DNA of 22,310 bases from JAVVEW01 sp032251045. GTDB taxonomy: Bacteria > Pseudomonadota > Gammaproteobacteria > Methylococcales > Methylomonadaceae. The notes under the pieces are model-generated. The model did not search any database. It had not been told where the DNA came from and saw nothing but the letters and a program-made list of their open reading frames with translations. This document shows positions 1 to 7,141 of the stretch, in pieces. Every line of letters starts with the position of its first letter. The first letter of the stretch is position 1. Where the stretch lies: NCBI GenBank assembly GCA_032251045.1, contig JAVVEW010000037.1:1-22310 (forward strand), read 5' to 3'. Made by a program: the position numbers and the translations under genes.

Positions 1-301
1 GCTGAATGAAATTGTGCTGGAAGGCGGCACTGAAGGCGCGGTGGCCGGCAATATCGGCGGCAAGCGCCCTAAGCCGTCATCTGAAGGTGATGTCGTGGTC
101 AGTATGCCGTGCAACATCATCGAAGTGCTGGTACAGGAAGGGCAGGTGGTCGAAGCCGGTCAACCGCTGTTGATTACCGAAGCCATGAAAATGGAAACTG
201 AAGTGACCGCGCCGATTGCCGGTGTGGTCAAACAACTGTATGTCGTCAAAGGCGCGGCCGTTAATCCGGACGAGGTGTTGATCGAAATCACCCCGACATG
301 A
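1..301 (+). CDS. oadA: Biotin carboxyl-carrier C-terminus of oxaloacetate decarboxylase alpha / pyruvate carboxylase subunit B (partial)
   Basis: Only the C-terminal ~99 codons are present. The reading frame is open from base 2 and its 5' part lies left of the window. The visible domain is a biotinyl/lipoyl swinging arm: the EAMKMET motif carries the biotinylated lysine (codon 188-190), followed by the PIAGVV turn typical of BCCP-like domains. The preceding lysine/proline-rich stretch fits the flexible linker found in oxaloacetate decarboxylase alpha and in PycB-type pyruvate carboxylase subunits. In these families the arm carries CO2 between the carboxyltransferase site and a partner subunit. 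With the N-terminal carboxyltransferase domain missing I cannot decide between OadA and PycB. Its stop overlaps the start of the next gene (ATGA at 298-301), so the two are probably co-translated. Confidence 0.85.
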   Translation, partial: LNEIVLEGGTEGAVAGNIGGKRPKPSSEGDVVVSMPCNIIEVLVQEGQVVEAGQPLLITEAMKMETEVTAPIAGVVKQLYVVKGAAVNPDEVLIEITPT

Positions 302-1278
302 GTCGTGTTCGCATCGCCGAACCCGCCGCTATCGAGGACGCCGCCCGGCTGCTAACGCTTGGGCGGCTGGTTGCCTTTCCTACCGAAACCGTGTACGGCT
401 TAGGCGGTGATGCCTTGAGCACATCTGCTTGCCAGGCGATTTTCCAGGCTAAAAACCGCCCGGCCGATCACCCTCTGATCGTGCATTTACCCGATGCCGC
501 CCAGCTTGACCGTTGGGCGGTGAACATCCCCGAAGCCGCCTGGAAGCTGGCTAAGGCTTTCTGGCCCGGGCCGTTGACCTTGATTGTTCCCAAACATCCC
601 GATGTGCCGAACACAGTGACGGGTGGCCAAAACGCCATCGGTCTGCGCGTACCCAATCATCCGGTCGCCTTGGCGCTGTTATCGGCGTTCGGCTCCGGCA
701 TCGCCGCACCTTCTGCTAATCGCTTCCAGCATGTCAGTCCGACCCGGGCAAGCCATGTCCTGGACGATTTAGGCGAGCGCGTCGAGTTGATTCTCGATGG
801 CGGGCCGTGTTCGGTGGGGCTGGAATCGACCATTGTCAATTTAACCGGTGCCCAACCGCAAATTCTAAGACCCGGCGCAATTGGCAAAGAGGCTTTGCAA
901 GCTGTGATCGGGCGCCCCATTGTCGATCATGCCGTGTGTGCTGGTCAGGAACTGCGTGTCTCCGGGGCCATGGCGATACATTATGCGCCGCAAACCCCGT
1001 GTTTTTTATGCGCCACATCCCGGCTTGGCAAAGTGCTGTTGGATTATGGCCAGGCGGGGCTGTTAACGTACTCAGCCAGCTTGCCCAATCACCCGGTCAG
1101 GCATCATATCCGGCTTTCCGGTCAACCAATGGCCTATGGCCATGAGCTTTATCAAGCCCTGCGCACCCTGGACAAGGCGAATGTCGAGGCGATTATTATC
1201 GAGTCGCCTCCTGAAATCAAATCTTGGCACGCGGTCAACGACCGGCTACGCAAGGCAGCCAAACCCTATTCCAAATGA
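298..1278 (+). CDS. L-threonylcarbamoyladenylate synthase, Sua5/YrdC/YwlC family
   Basis: The protein has 326 aa. It makes threonylcarbamoyl-AMP from threonine, bicarbonate and ATP, the first step of the t6A37 modification of ANN-decoding tRNAs, in the cytoplasm. The YrdC domain covers about residues 10-200, with PTETVYGLG at 28-36 and the nucleotide-binding AKNRP at 51-55. A SANR...SPT segment follows near residue 140. The ~120 residues after that match the extra C-terminal Sua5 domain, so this is the long Sua5 type rather than the ~190 aa TsaC/YrdC type of E. coli. The start is ATG at 298, overlapping the stop of the upstream biotin-protein gene. No strong Shine-Dalgarno sequence is seen, so translation is probably coupled. 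No terminator follows. Confidence 0.93.
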   Translation: MSRVRIAEPAAIEDAARLLTLGRLVAFPTETVYGLGGDALSTSACQAIFQAKNRPADHPLIVHLPDAAQLDRWAVNIPEAAWKLAKAFWPGPLTLIVPKHPDVPNTVTGGQNAIGLRVPNHPVALALLSAFGSGIAAPSANRFQHVSPTRASHVLDDLGERVELILDGGPCSVGLESTIVNLTGAQPQILRPGAIGKEALQAVIGRPIVDHAVCAGQELRVSGAMAIHYAPQTPCFLCATSRLGKVLLDYGQAGLLTYSASLPNHPVRHHIRLSGQPMAYGHELYQALRTLDKANVEAIIIESPPEIKSWHAVNDRLRKAAKPYSK

Positions 1279-1309
1279 AGCAAAAACTCGATGAGCTCCT
1301 GATAAAGCA

Positions 1310-1397
1310 GTGAATGACCGGCTAGCGCAGAGATCAGCCAGGGGAGGGACGACCTCCAAAATAGGGCGGCGCCCCGGTAGCAGACAGCCGAAGGCAC
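1310..1397 (+). other. Nested stem structure in the sua5-hypC intergenic region (possible RNA element)
   Basis: The 157 bp between sua5 and hypC are unusually foldable. An outer helix can form from GTG (1310-1312) plus CGGCT (1319-1323) with AGCCG (1386-1390) plus CAC (1395-1397), leaving an asymmetric internal loop. Inside it lie GGAGG/CCTCC (1343-1347 with 1353-1357) and GGGC/GCCC (1364-1367 with 1371-1374). An alternative pairing, GCC-A-GGGG (1338-1344) with CCCCGGT (1372-1378), would replace the inner hairpins. No U-run follows, so it is not a canonical terminator. The position just 5' of hypC suits a leader element, but I cannot match it to a riboswitch class. It could also be a leftover of an unrelated repeat. 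Confidence 0.35.
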
Positions 1398-1435
1398 GAT
1401 AAAATGATTGTTCAACCCAATGTTAGGAGTTTGTC

Positions 1436-1657
1436 ATGTGCTTAGCAGTCCCTATGCAAATCAGCACCATTAACGGTAGCCAAGCCATTTGCCATTACCA
1501 GGGCGTGGAGCGTGAGGCCGGCTTGGAATTACTTCAGGACCAACCTCTGGCGGTTGGTGATTTTGTCCTGATTCATGTCGGTTATGCCATTGCTAAAATT
1601 GACCCCGAGGAAGCTAAAGCCAGTTGGGCGTTGTTTGAGCAACTCGCTGATGCATGA
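1436..1657 (+). CDS. hypC: Hydrogenase maturation chaperone HypC/HybG family
   Basis: A 73 aa protein that begins MCLAVPM. The conserved Cys2 is the residue HypC uses to contact HypD and the iron site while the Fe(CN)2CO group is assembled for NiFe hydrogenases, and to hold the large-subunit precursor. Length and the hydrophobic GDFVLIHVGYAI segment (about residues 41-52) match the OB-fold-like family. The ATG at 1436 is preceded by an AGGAG ribosome site at about 1424-1428. The gene overlaps hypA by 8 nt. No hypB, D, E or F and no hydrogenase structural gene is in the window, so the target enzyme must lie elsewhere. Confidence 0.95.
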   Translation: MCLAVPMQISTINGSQAICHYQGVEREAGLELLQDQPLAVGDFVLIHVGYAIAKIDPEEAKASWALFEQLADA

Positions 1658-1994
1658 ATTATCACTGTGTCAGGATTTACTGGAGCAAGTCGACGCGCTG
1701 GTAAAGCAGCATCAGGCTCAGACGGTCAAGCGCATCGAGCTGCATGTCGGCGTGTTGTCGGGCGTGGAAGCGACACTGCTGAGTACGGCATTTGCTGAAT
1801 TGTGTCCAGGTAGCGTGGCTGCTTCGGCTCAGTTAGAGATGCTGTGTTTGCCTGCGCAAGTGTTTTGTGCGGCTTGTCAGCTTCGGAATACGGTACCGGC
1901 CAACGATTTGCGTTGTCCGGTCTGTCGGCGCGAGGACACCCGGTTGGTGCAAGGGGATGAGCTGTTGTTAGCTCAGGTTGAGTTGCTCGGCTAG
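1650..1994 (+). CDS. hypA: Hydrogenase maturation nickel metallochaperone HypA
   Basis: The protein has 114 aa when started at ATG 1650, which gives the family's conserved Met-His-Glu N-terminus; His2 is the nickel ligand. The frame is open upstream to 1575, but that would add 25 residues inside hypC and lose this signature. A zinc site with two Cys pairs is visible: CAAC followed 13 residues later by CPVC. HypA delivers nickel to the hydrogenase large-subunit precursor together with HypB, which is not encoded here. The start overlaps the hypC stop (ATGCATGA), indicating translational coupling. The next gene is convergent 76 bp away; the gap holds a short inverted repeat (ACGCAA at 2008, TTGCGT at 2029) but no clear terminator. 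Confidence 0.94.
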   Translation: MHELSLCQDLLEQVDALVKQHQAQTVKRIELHVGVLSGVEATLLSTAFAELCPGSVAASAQLEMLCLPAQVFCAACQLRNTVPANDLRCPVCRREDTRLVQGDELLLAQVELLG

Positions 1995-2070
1995 CGGTTG
2001 TAGGGGAACGCAATCCGATAAAATTGACTTGCGTCCAACGCCAGATGAAGCCTGGATTTTATTGAATAAA

Positions 2071-3666
2071 CTAGGTTTTTATGAACGGCAATAGCATCGT
2101 TTTCAGAAGATCGCTGTTGCCGGTTTGATCCGGTGTGGTTTCAGCTTGGCTGAGTTCATCGTTCAGCGCTTGCGCGGGCAGCAGCAGTGCTTCATGATCT
2201 TTCCGCATTTGATTGATATCCTGTTCTAACTCCACCGCGATCTGCGCCAATCCTTGTTTCAGTCCCAGTCTCAGGCCACGTAAGGCCGATTGTTCCAGCG
2301 AAGGCTGCAGTTTTTTATGTAGAAAGAAGGGCAGTAGCCAACTGAGACTAATGAGCAGCACGGCATGAATGGCAAAGTTAAGGCCTAGATAATTTTGCTG
2401 GGTGAGGCTGCTTTGATAAAAGCCCTGATAGGCTTGAAAACCGACCCAGCTCATAGTGCCCATAGGTAGAGTCACTTCAAGAAAACGCAGCAGTTTTAAT
2501 AAGCCGCGTTGCCAGCCATAGCCAGGCCGGGCCAGCGCGGCGCGGGCGGCCAGATCCAGTTGATCGCGCATTTTGACGCCAATCTGGCTACGTTTGCTTT
2601 GCCATCGATTTTTTAGTGGCGTTGTCGGCAAGCCTTGGTCTGTCAGGGTTTGCAGAACCTGGTCCAGTGTGTCTTCAAAACGGCTTTGCGCCCATTGATC
2701 CCAGAATAATTCCGCATCAGCGGCGGGCGGGCGATCATGCGCGGCATAACTTTGGGCCAGTTTTTTCAGCGGCCAGTCATAGCTTTGCTCCAGGGTTTCA
2801 GTCAGGGTTGTCCAGGTTTGTCGCCAGTTTTTAAGGACATTGCGATAGAGAGCAAGGTCGCCGATGCTGGTCATGCTGTCAATCAGGCATTGGCGTAGCG
2901 CGTGGCAGCGTAGTTGGTTGTTGCGTTGGTGAATGTGTTGGTTGGCCTGGGTTTTAGCCAGGGTCTGGATGGTTTGGCCAAGTTGGATAAAGTCATCCGG
3001 TACCTGGGCCGTGCAGCTGGTGGCCAGGATCAGTGGTTCGTTAAAACCGGCCTCGATCAGTTGCTGGGCAAACGCCTGGCGCTGGCTGGCGTCTCCCTGA
3101 TCCCAGTGATTGATGACGAACAGCCAGGCATGTTTGTGCCCCTCTTGTAACAACAGACGCCAACCGCGATCGTCTCGGTAGCGTTCGGGACTGACTACAT
3201 AAAGCAGAACATCGATATAGGGTAACCAGCGCCATACCATATCGCGGTGTTGGGTTTCAATGCTGTCGATATCCGGCATGTCCAGCCACACAACTTGCTG
3301 GAACGCGTGCTGTTGATGACAGGCCATGACCACTTCGGTCGTGGGTAGTTGGGCGCTGAGTGTGGCGCTGTCTAATTGCTGGTGGTGGTACAAGGTCACT
3401 TCCCGAGACGTGGGGCGCCGTATCCCGGTCTGGGCAATGTCCTGGTCGGCCAGGCGATTGAGCAAACTGCTTTTGCCAACACCGGTACCGCCCATGAAGG
3501 CAACCACCAGCGGTTTTTCATCACTGGCGTCATTCAGGTGGCTGGCAGGGGACAGTTGGGTATGGTCGAAGGTGGCGCGTTGGCGGGCGCTAAGCCAGCC
3601 TTGTCGTTGAGCATGTTGTGCCCATTGCCGGGCTTGATCAAGCCATTCAGAGTATTCGTAAGCCAT
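2071..3666 (-). CDS. Dynamin-like P-loop GTPase with C-terminal membrane segment (second of tandem pair)
   Basis: The protein has 531 aa. G-domain motifs visible in order are a P-loop GGTGVGKS (59-66), a candidate switch-I threonine in RRPTSREVT (83-91), G3 as DMPDIDSI (129-136) instead of the usual DxxG, and G4 as NHWD (186-189). A mostly helical region follows, then a weak hydrophobic stretch near 398-416 and a strong one at about 427-449. The C-terminus (455-500) is charged and helical. GTPase head, helical stalk and membrane-inserting segment are the layout of bacterial dynamin-like proteins, so a role in membrane remodelling is plausible but not shown. The start ATG overlaps the end of the upstream GTPase gene by 20 nt and has no Shine-Dalgarno sequence, so coupled translation is likely. 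I do not recognise a named ortholog. Confidence 0.75.
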   Translation of the reverse strand: MAYEYSEWLDQARQWAQHAQRQGWLSARQRATFDHTQLSPASHLNDASDEKPLVVAFMGGTGVGKSSLLNRLADQDIAQTGIRRPTSREVTLYHHQQLDSATLSAQLPTTEVVMACHQQHAFQQVVWLDMPDIDSIETQHRDMVWRWLPYIDVLLYVVSPERYRDDRGWRLLLQEGHKHAWLFVINHWDQGDASQRQAFAQQLIEAGFNEPLILATSCTAQVPDDFIQLGQTIQTLAKTQANQHIHQRNNQLRCHALRQCLIDSMTSIGDLALYRNVLKNWRQTWTTLTETLEQSYDWPLKKLAQSYAAHDRPPAADAELFWDQWAQSRFEDTLDQVLQTLTDQGLPTTPLKNRWQSKRSQIGVKMRDQLDLAARAALARPGYGWQRGLLKLLRFLEVTLPMGTMSWVGFQAYQGFYQSSLTQQNYLGLNFAIHAVLLISLSWLLPFFLHKKLQPSLEQSALRGLRLGLKQGLAQIAVELEQDINQMRKDHEALLLPAQALNDELSQAETTPDQTGNSDLLKTMLLPFIKT

Positions 3667-5368
3667 GTTTTTTGCTGGGTAAATGCGCTTGTGCGTCAGA
3701 AAGTTGTGCGGCTGTCAGGTTGAAAAACGCGGTGTCGGGAAAAGCGTCGGGCAATTGCCCAAGCTGTTCGCGAAGCATGCCGAACAAACGTTGTTCAACG
3801 GTTTCCCGTTGCTTGCGTTTCAGGTTGGCTTCAATGCTGTACACGCGGCTGCCTAAGATACTTTCGGTCAGATACGATGTGATTGATAGCATGGCAGGCG
3901 CTAAGAGTAAGTCATGCAGACCGATGCCGCCGGCATGAAAAGTCAGTGCCAAGGCGGCGGCATCGGTGGTCAGACGGGTGGCGCGCAAACCATTGAGCAG
4001 CATCGGATGTTGTTGCAGGTGTTGATGCAGCTGCCTGGCTGCCTGATCAATTTCAGACTGAAACTCGGCATGATACTGCACCGCCTCGTCTTGAAAGGCA
4101 TTGTTTAACGCCGTTCTTTGCTGACGCAACCGGCTGGCCAGTGCCTGCCAGCCGTGATGTGGCTGTTGTTCCTGGCGCTCCAGCAGGCAATCGTTGAGCT
4201 CCATCAGCAGGTGCTCACCCAATTGCGCCAAAAGCGGCAGTTCCTGGGTGGTTTGACGGTGTTTACCAAAACTGCCAAACAAACGCCGCATTGGCCAGGT
4301 CAGAACGCGCCGGGTGTTGGCAACCCAGGTGGCGAATCCGGGGACTTCAATCAGCACCAGCAGGGTGGCAATGGCGCTTTGAAAGGTTTCGTAATGATCC
4401 GGGCGGTTGAGAAAGCGTTGTTGATAGTCGCTCATCGCATGCTCGATCGCGGTGTCAATCAGGGCCTGCCAATGTTCGCGCACCTTAATTTCAGCGCGAA
4501 CCGGTGCGACCCAGTCATCCCAATGGCGCTGAATCAGTTTGGCGGCATGGTGTTCGGGCGTTTTGCCGCGGGCTTTTCTGGCCAGTCGCATCAGGCTGTC
4601 GGCATGGTCTTGCGGCCATTCGGGCGAGTGCTGGATATCATAGTAAAGCGGTAACACGGCATCCGGTTGATGGCCGTGCAGGGCGTGCCATCGGCTGGCG
4701 ATGTCAGGCAAAAGGGCCTTTTCCATGTCGGGTTTGAGCTTGTTAAGGCAAATCAGCGTAGGTTGCTGCAACGGTGCCAGTAGCTCTAACATTCGCCATA
4801 CGGATAAATCCGCATATTTTTCCTTGCTAACCACCAACACTAAAACGTCGGCCAGGGCCAGCGTGCGCAACAAGCCTTCTTGATAAGCAACCGAGTTGAT
4901 AGAATCAAAATCCGGCGTGTCCCATAAGACACAGGCGGGAAGTATGGGCGAATTGGCCGTGCTGATGCCCAGGCCATAAGCATCCAAGCGACCGGGGTTG
5001 AGAGCAGCCAGAGGCAGTTGTTGGAAACGGCCAAAGTATTGGGCAAAACCGGCGCATTCAGGTTCAGTGACTTGATGTAAAACCGCCTGGGCATGGACGG
5101 TATAGCCTGCCAATGGACTGACCACGGCAATAGTTTGCTGTAACAGTAAATTGACCACTGTGCTTTTCCCTACCTGGGTGGGGCCAACGACAGCTATCTG
5201 CAGCGGCCTGGCACTGTCATCGGGCCACACGACAAGGCGCTTGAGATAAGCTTCAGCGAGGATTTGCTGATTGATACGTGCCTGATAGACTTCCTCAGGT
5301 ATGGTTGATTGCCCGTGGGCCTCAAGCGCTTGATAGCGTTCCCTGAGATGTTGAATGAATTTCAGCAT
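3647..5368 (-). CDS. Dynamin-like P-loop GTPase (first of tandem pair)
   Basis: The protein has 573 aa from the ATG at 5368. The frame is open to 5440, but the extra 24 residues look non-coding and neither start has a good ribosome site. Motifs are P-loop GPTQVGKS (62-69) and G3 DTPDFDSI (150-157). The expected G4 position reads NKLKPD (209-214), so a standard NKxD is not present. Long helical regions follow, with a hydrophobic stretch at about 331-349 and a Gly/Ala/Leu-rich segment at about 464-500 that could insert in or lie on a membrane. It shares the D-x-P-D-x-D-S-I switch motif with its downstream neighbour, so the two look like diverged paralogs expressed together. Tandem, non-identical dynamin-like proteins are known in bacteria to act as heteromers. 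The same role here is inference. Confidence 0.72.
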   Translation of the reverse strand: MLKFIQHLRERYQALEAHGQSTIPEEVYQARINQQILAEAYLKRLVVWPDDSARPLQIAVVGPTQVGKSTVVNLLLQQTIAVVSPLAGYTVHAQAVLHQVTEPECAGFAQYFGRFQQLPLAALNPGRLDAYGLGISTANSPILPACVLWDTPDFDSINSVAYQEGLLRTLALADVLVLVVSKEKYADLSVWRMLELLAPLQQPTLICLNKLKPDMEKALLPDIASRWHALHGHQPDAVLPLYYDIQHSPEWPQDHADSLMRLARKARGKTPEHHAAKLIQRHWDDWVAPVRAEIKVREHWQALIDTAIEHAMSDYQQRFLNRPDHYETFQSAIATLLVLIEVPGFATWVANTRRVLTWPMRRLFGSFGKHRQTTQELPLLAQLGEHLLMELNDCLLERQEQQPHHGWQALASRLRQQRTALNNAFQDEAVQYHAEFQSEIDQAARQLHQHLQQHPMLLNGLRATRLTTDAAALALTFHAGGIGLHDLLLAPAMLSITSYLTESILGSRVYSIEANLKRKQRETVEQRLFGMLREQLGQLPDAFPDTAFFNLTAAQLSDAQAHLPSKKHGLRIL

Positions 5369-5426
5369 TGACGCTTGGTGTGAGTTTACAAAATTTGAGG
5401 AATATACGTACAATCTGACAGAGCCT

Positions 5427-5445
5427 CGGCTTCCTAGCAAAGCCG
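5427..5445. promoter_or_regulatory. Inverted repeat in the divergent GTPase/lipoprotein promoter region
   Basis: The 116 bp between the GTPase start (5368) and the lipoprotein start (5485) must hold promoters for both directions. It contains a 6-bp inverted repeat, CGGCTT (5427-5432) and AAGCCG (5440-5445), with a 7-nt spacer. AT-rich hexamers lie on both sides: TATATT read on the minus strand near 5402-5407, and TAACAT/TAAGAAT read on the plus strand near 5455-5467. No convincing -35 box was found for either. The repeat could be an operator or simply a hairpin in a leader. The plus-strand gene has a GAGGG ribosome site a few bases before its ATG. Confidence 0.3.
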
Positions 5446-5484
5446 GGTATTTGATAACATAAGAATAACATTGAGGGCAGACAG

Positions 5485-5922
5485 ATGAAGCAACTTTTTC
5501 TTGGCATGATGGCGTTATTGCTGGTGATACCGCTTTCGGGCTGTGGTCGAGCCGATGAAATTAACGCCAGCAGCAGCCGCACCGCCTATCGCTCGGTCAA
5601 GATGATCAAAAACCGGCTGCCAATGGAAAAGCGGATTGAATTCGAAGTCTCATTCTGGACCATTCGCGACACTTATAAAAACACGGATGCGTTTTTGGAC
5701 GAAGTCGGTGGCAAAAATCCCGAAGAAATTATCGCTAAAGGCCGTGAAATTTATCAGGAACGAAAAAACGCAGGCTTCAAGGATTATGACAAGTATCAAT
5801 CCTGGGACGATATGATTGCGCAATTTTCCGAAGAGCGGCTGGCGCAAGATCGAAATGTGAAATCCGATCCTAGAGAGCAGAAAAACAGCCAGAATGTCGA
5901 TTATCGAATGCGATCCATGTAA
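5485..5922 (+). CDS. Small predicted lipoprotein of unknown function (DUF6694-like)
   Basis: The protein has 145 aa. A short basic N-terminus, a hydrophobic core and the lipobox LSGC (17-20) predict lipidation of Cys20 and anchoring in the cell envelope. Residue 21 is glycine, not aspartate, so nothing marks it for inner-membrane retention. The mature part is charged and probably helical, with a pattern (KRIEFEVSFWTIRD..., ...EEIIAKGREIY) that reminds me of the DUF6694 lipoprotein family; I hold that assignment loosely. It stands alone: divergent from the GTPase pair and followed by an intrinsic terminator. The shared intergenic region may link its expression to the GTPases. No function can be given. 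Confidence 0.75.
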   Translation: MKQLFLGMMALLLVIPLSGCGRADEINASSSRTAYRSVKMIKNRLPMEKRIEFEVSFWTIRDTYKNTDAFLDEVGGKNPEEIIAKGREIYQERKNAGFKDYDKYQSWDDMIAQFSEERLAQDRNVKSDPREQKNSQNVDYRMRSM

Positions 5923-5950
5923 GTTCCAGTCAACGGCATTGGTCAGTCAG

Positions 5951-5982
5951 GCCCCTGCGCCCGAATGGGTTCAGGGGCTTTT
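5951..5982 (+). terminator. Intrinsic terminator after the lipoprotein gene
   Basis: A perfect 7-bp stem, GCCCCTG (5951-5957) with CAGGGGC (5972-5978), can be extended by an inner CCC/GGG pairing and is followed directly by TTTT. It sits 29 bp after the lipoprotein stop codon. A second short hairpin, GCCGC-GATT-GCGGC (6011-6024), lies downstream but lacks a U-run. Confidence 0.85.
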
Positions 5983-6115
5983 CGTTTGCATGGCGTGTCA
6001 TTAACCTCTTGCCGCGATTGCGGCGTTTAGCGGTCAGGGCTGATGTAGTGTTTTTTCAGTCACATGTTCACTGCTCTCACAAAGAACGTGTTTTTTCTAT
6101 GATACTGAGGTTGTT

Positions 6116-7141
6116 ATGACGCTTGTTAATTCTTTGCATTGGACCGGCGCGTCTTTGGCCATCCTGGACCAGCGTGTGCTGCCGGCAGAAACGATTTACC
6201 AGGAATACCAGACTGCACCGGACATTGCCGATGCCATTCGCGCCATGCAGGTGCGGGGTGCGCCGGCGATCGGTATTGCCGCCGCCTATGCGGTGGCTTT
6301 GTCAGTCAAACAACATAGTGAGCAACAGCCTGACCGTTGGCTCGAAGCAGTAGAATCTGATATGGAAATTTTGCGTCAAGCTCGACCCACGGCAGTGAAT
6401 CTGTTTTGGGCGCTGGACAAAATGCGCGCCGCATTAGCGCTTGCGACAACGCCCGATACCGCTTGGTCAATCGCCCGGGAGGTGGCTGAGGCCATCGAGC
6501 GCGATGATCTGGCCGCCAATCGCCGTATTGGCGAATTGGGTGCGGACTTACTGACCGACGCACGCGGCGTACTGACCCATTGCAATGCCGGCGCTTTGGC
6601 CACCGCCGGACACGGTACTGCCCTGGGCGTGATTCGCACAGCTTACGCCCGAGCGCCACTGTCGGTGTATGCAGGCGAAACCCGCCCCTGGCTGCAGGGG
6701 GCTAGACTGACCGTCTGGGAACTGAGCCGAGACACTATTCCGGTTACCTTGATTGCCGATTCCGCGGCAGCCTGGCTGATGCGGCAGGGTTCGGTGGATT
6801 GGCTGGTAGTGGGTGCGGATCGAATCTGCGCCAATGGCGATACCGCTAATAAAATTGGTACTTACAGTCTGGCGTTGTTGGCTCGTGCGCATGGCGTTAA
6901 GGTCATGATTGCGGCGCCAACCAGTACCGTCGACCTGAAGCTAAGCGCCGGCGATGCGATCGAAATTGAAATGCGTGATGCTTTTGAATTGCTGCCGGAT
7001 TGCTACCGAACCCTGGAACAACCGGTCAGTGCCTGGAATCCGGTGTTCGATGTTACCCCGGCGTATTTGATTGACGCCATTGTCACCGAACGCGGCGTAG
7101 CCCATCGGCCGCACCAAAATGGTATACAGGAGTGCTTATGA
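6116..7141 (+). CDS. mtnA: S-methyl-5-thioribose-1-phosphate isomerase
   Basis: The protein has 341 aa. It isomerises 5-methylthioribose-1-phosphate to the ribulose form in the methionine salvage pathway, which recycles methylthioadenosine. Family motifs are RGAPAIGIAAAY (47-58), THCNAGALAT (154-163) with the catalytic cysteine at 156, and GADRI...NGDTANKIGT (233-249) with the catalytic aspartate at 235. It belongs to the aIF-2B/MtnA fold; the THCNAGALAT signature and length favour MtnA over ribose-1,5-bisphosphate isomerase or eIF2B-like proteins. The ATG at 6116 has a TGAGG ribosome site at 6106-6110. The end overlaps the following membrane-protein gene by 4 nt (ATGA). No other mtn gene is present in the window. 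Confidence 0.95.
   Translation: MTLVNSLHWTGASLAILDQRVLPAETIYQEYQTAPDIADAIRAMQVRGAPAIGIAAAYAVALSVKQHSEQQPDRWLEAVESDMEILRQARPTAVNLFWALDKMRAALALATTPDTAWSIAREVAEAIERDDLAANRRIGELGADLLTDARGVLTHCNAGALATAGHGTALGVIRTAYARAPLSVYAGETRPWLQGARLTVWELSRDTIPVTLIADSAAAWLMRQGSVDWLVVGADRICANGDTANKIGTYSLALLARAHGVKVMIAAPTSTVDLKLSAGDAIEIEMRDAFELLPDCYRTLEQPVSAWNPVFDVTPAYLIDAIVTERGVAHRPHQNGIQECL

Noticed and set aside
1343..1357. Hairpin loop with ACGA upstream of hypC as a guanidine-II (mini-ykkC) riboswitch
   Set aside because: That class needs two hairpins with ACGR loops. Only one such loop is present, and the neighbouring hairpin has an unrelated loop.
1391..1410. Sigma-54 promoter before hypC, suggested by GGCACG
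   Set aside because: The -12 element at the correct spacing lacks the GC dinucleotide; only the -24 half matches.
1575..1649. Upstream extension of hypA inside hypC
   Set aside because: It would bury the conserved Met-His-Glu start of HypA; ATG 1650 restores the family N-terminus.
4118..4654. 178-codon open frame on the plus strand inside the first GTPase gene
   Set aside because: It is antisense to a gene with clear GTPase motifs, has no recognisable domain, and its composition is explained by the complementary codons. Other long antisense frames at 3376-3723, 9548-9946, 10920-11405 and 13309-13833 were dropped for the same reason.
5369..5440. 24-residue N-terminal extension of the first GTPase
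   Set aside because: The extension covers the divergent promoter region and looks non-coding. ATG 5368 begins a plausible helix.
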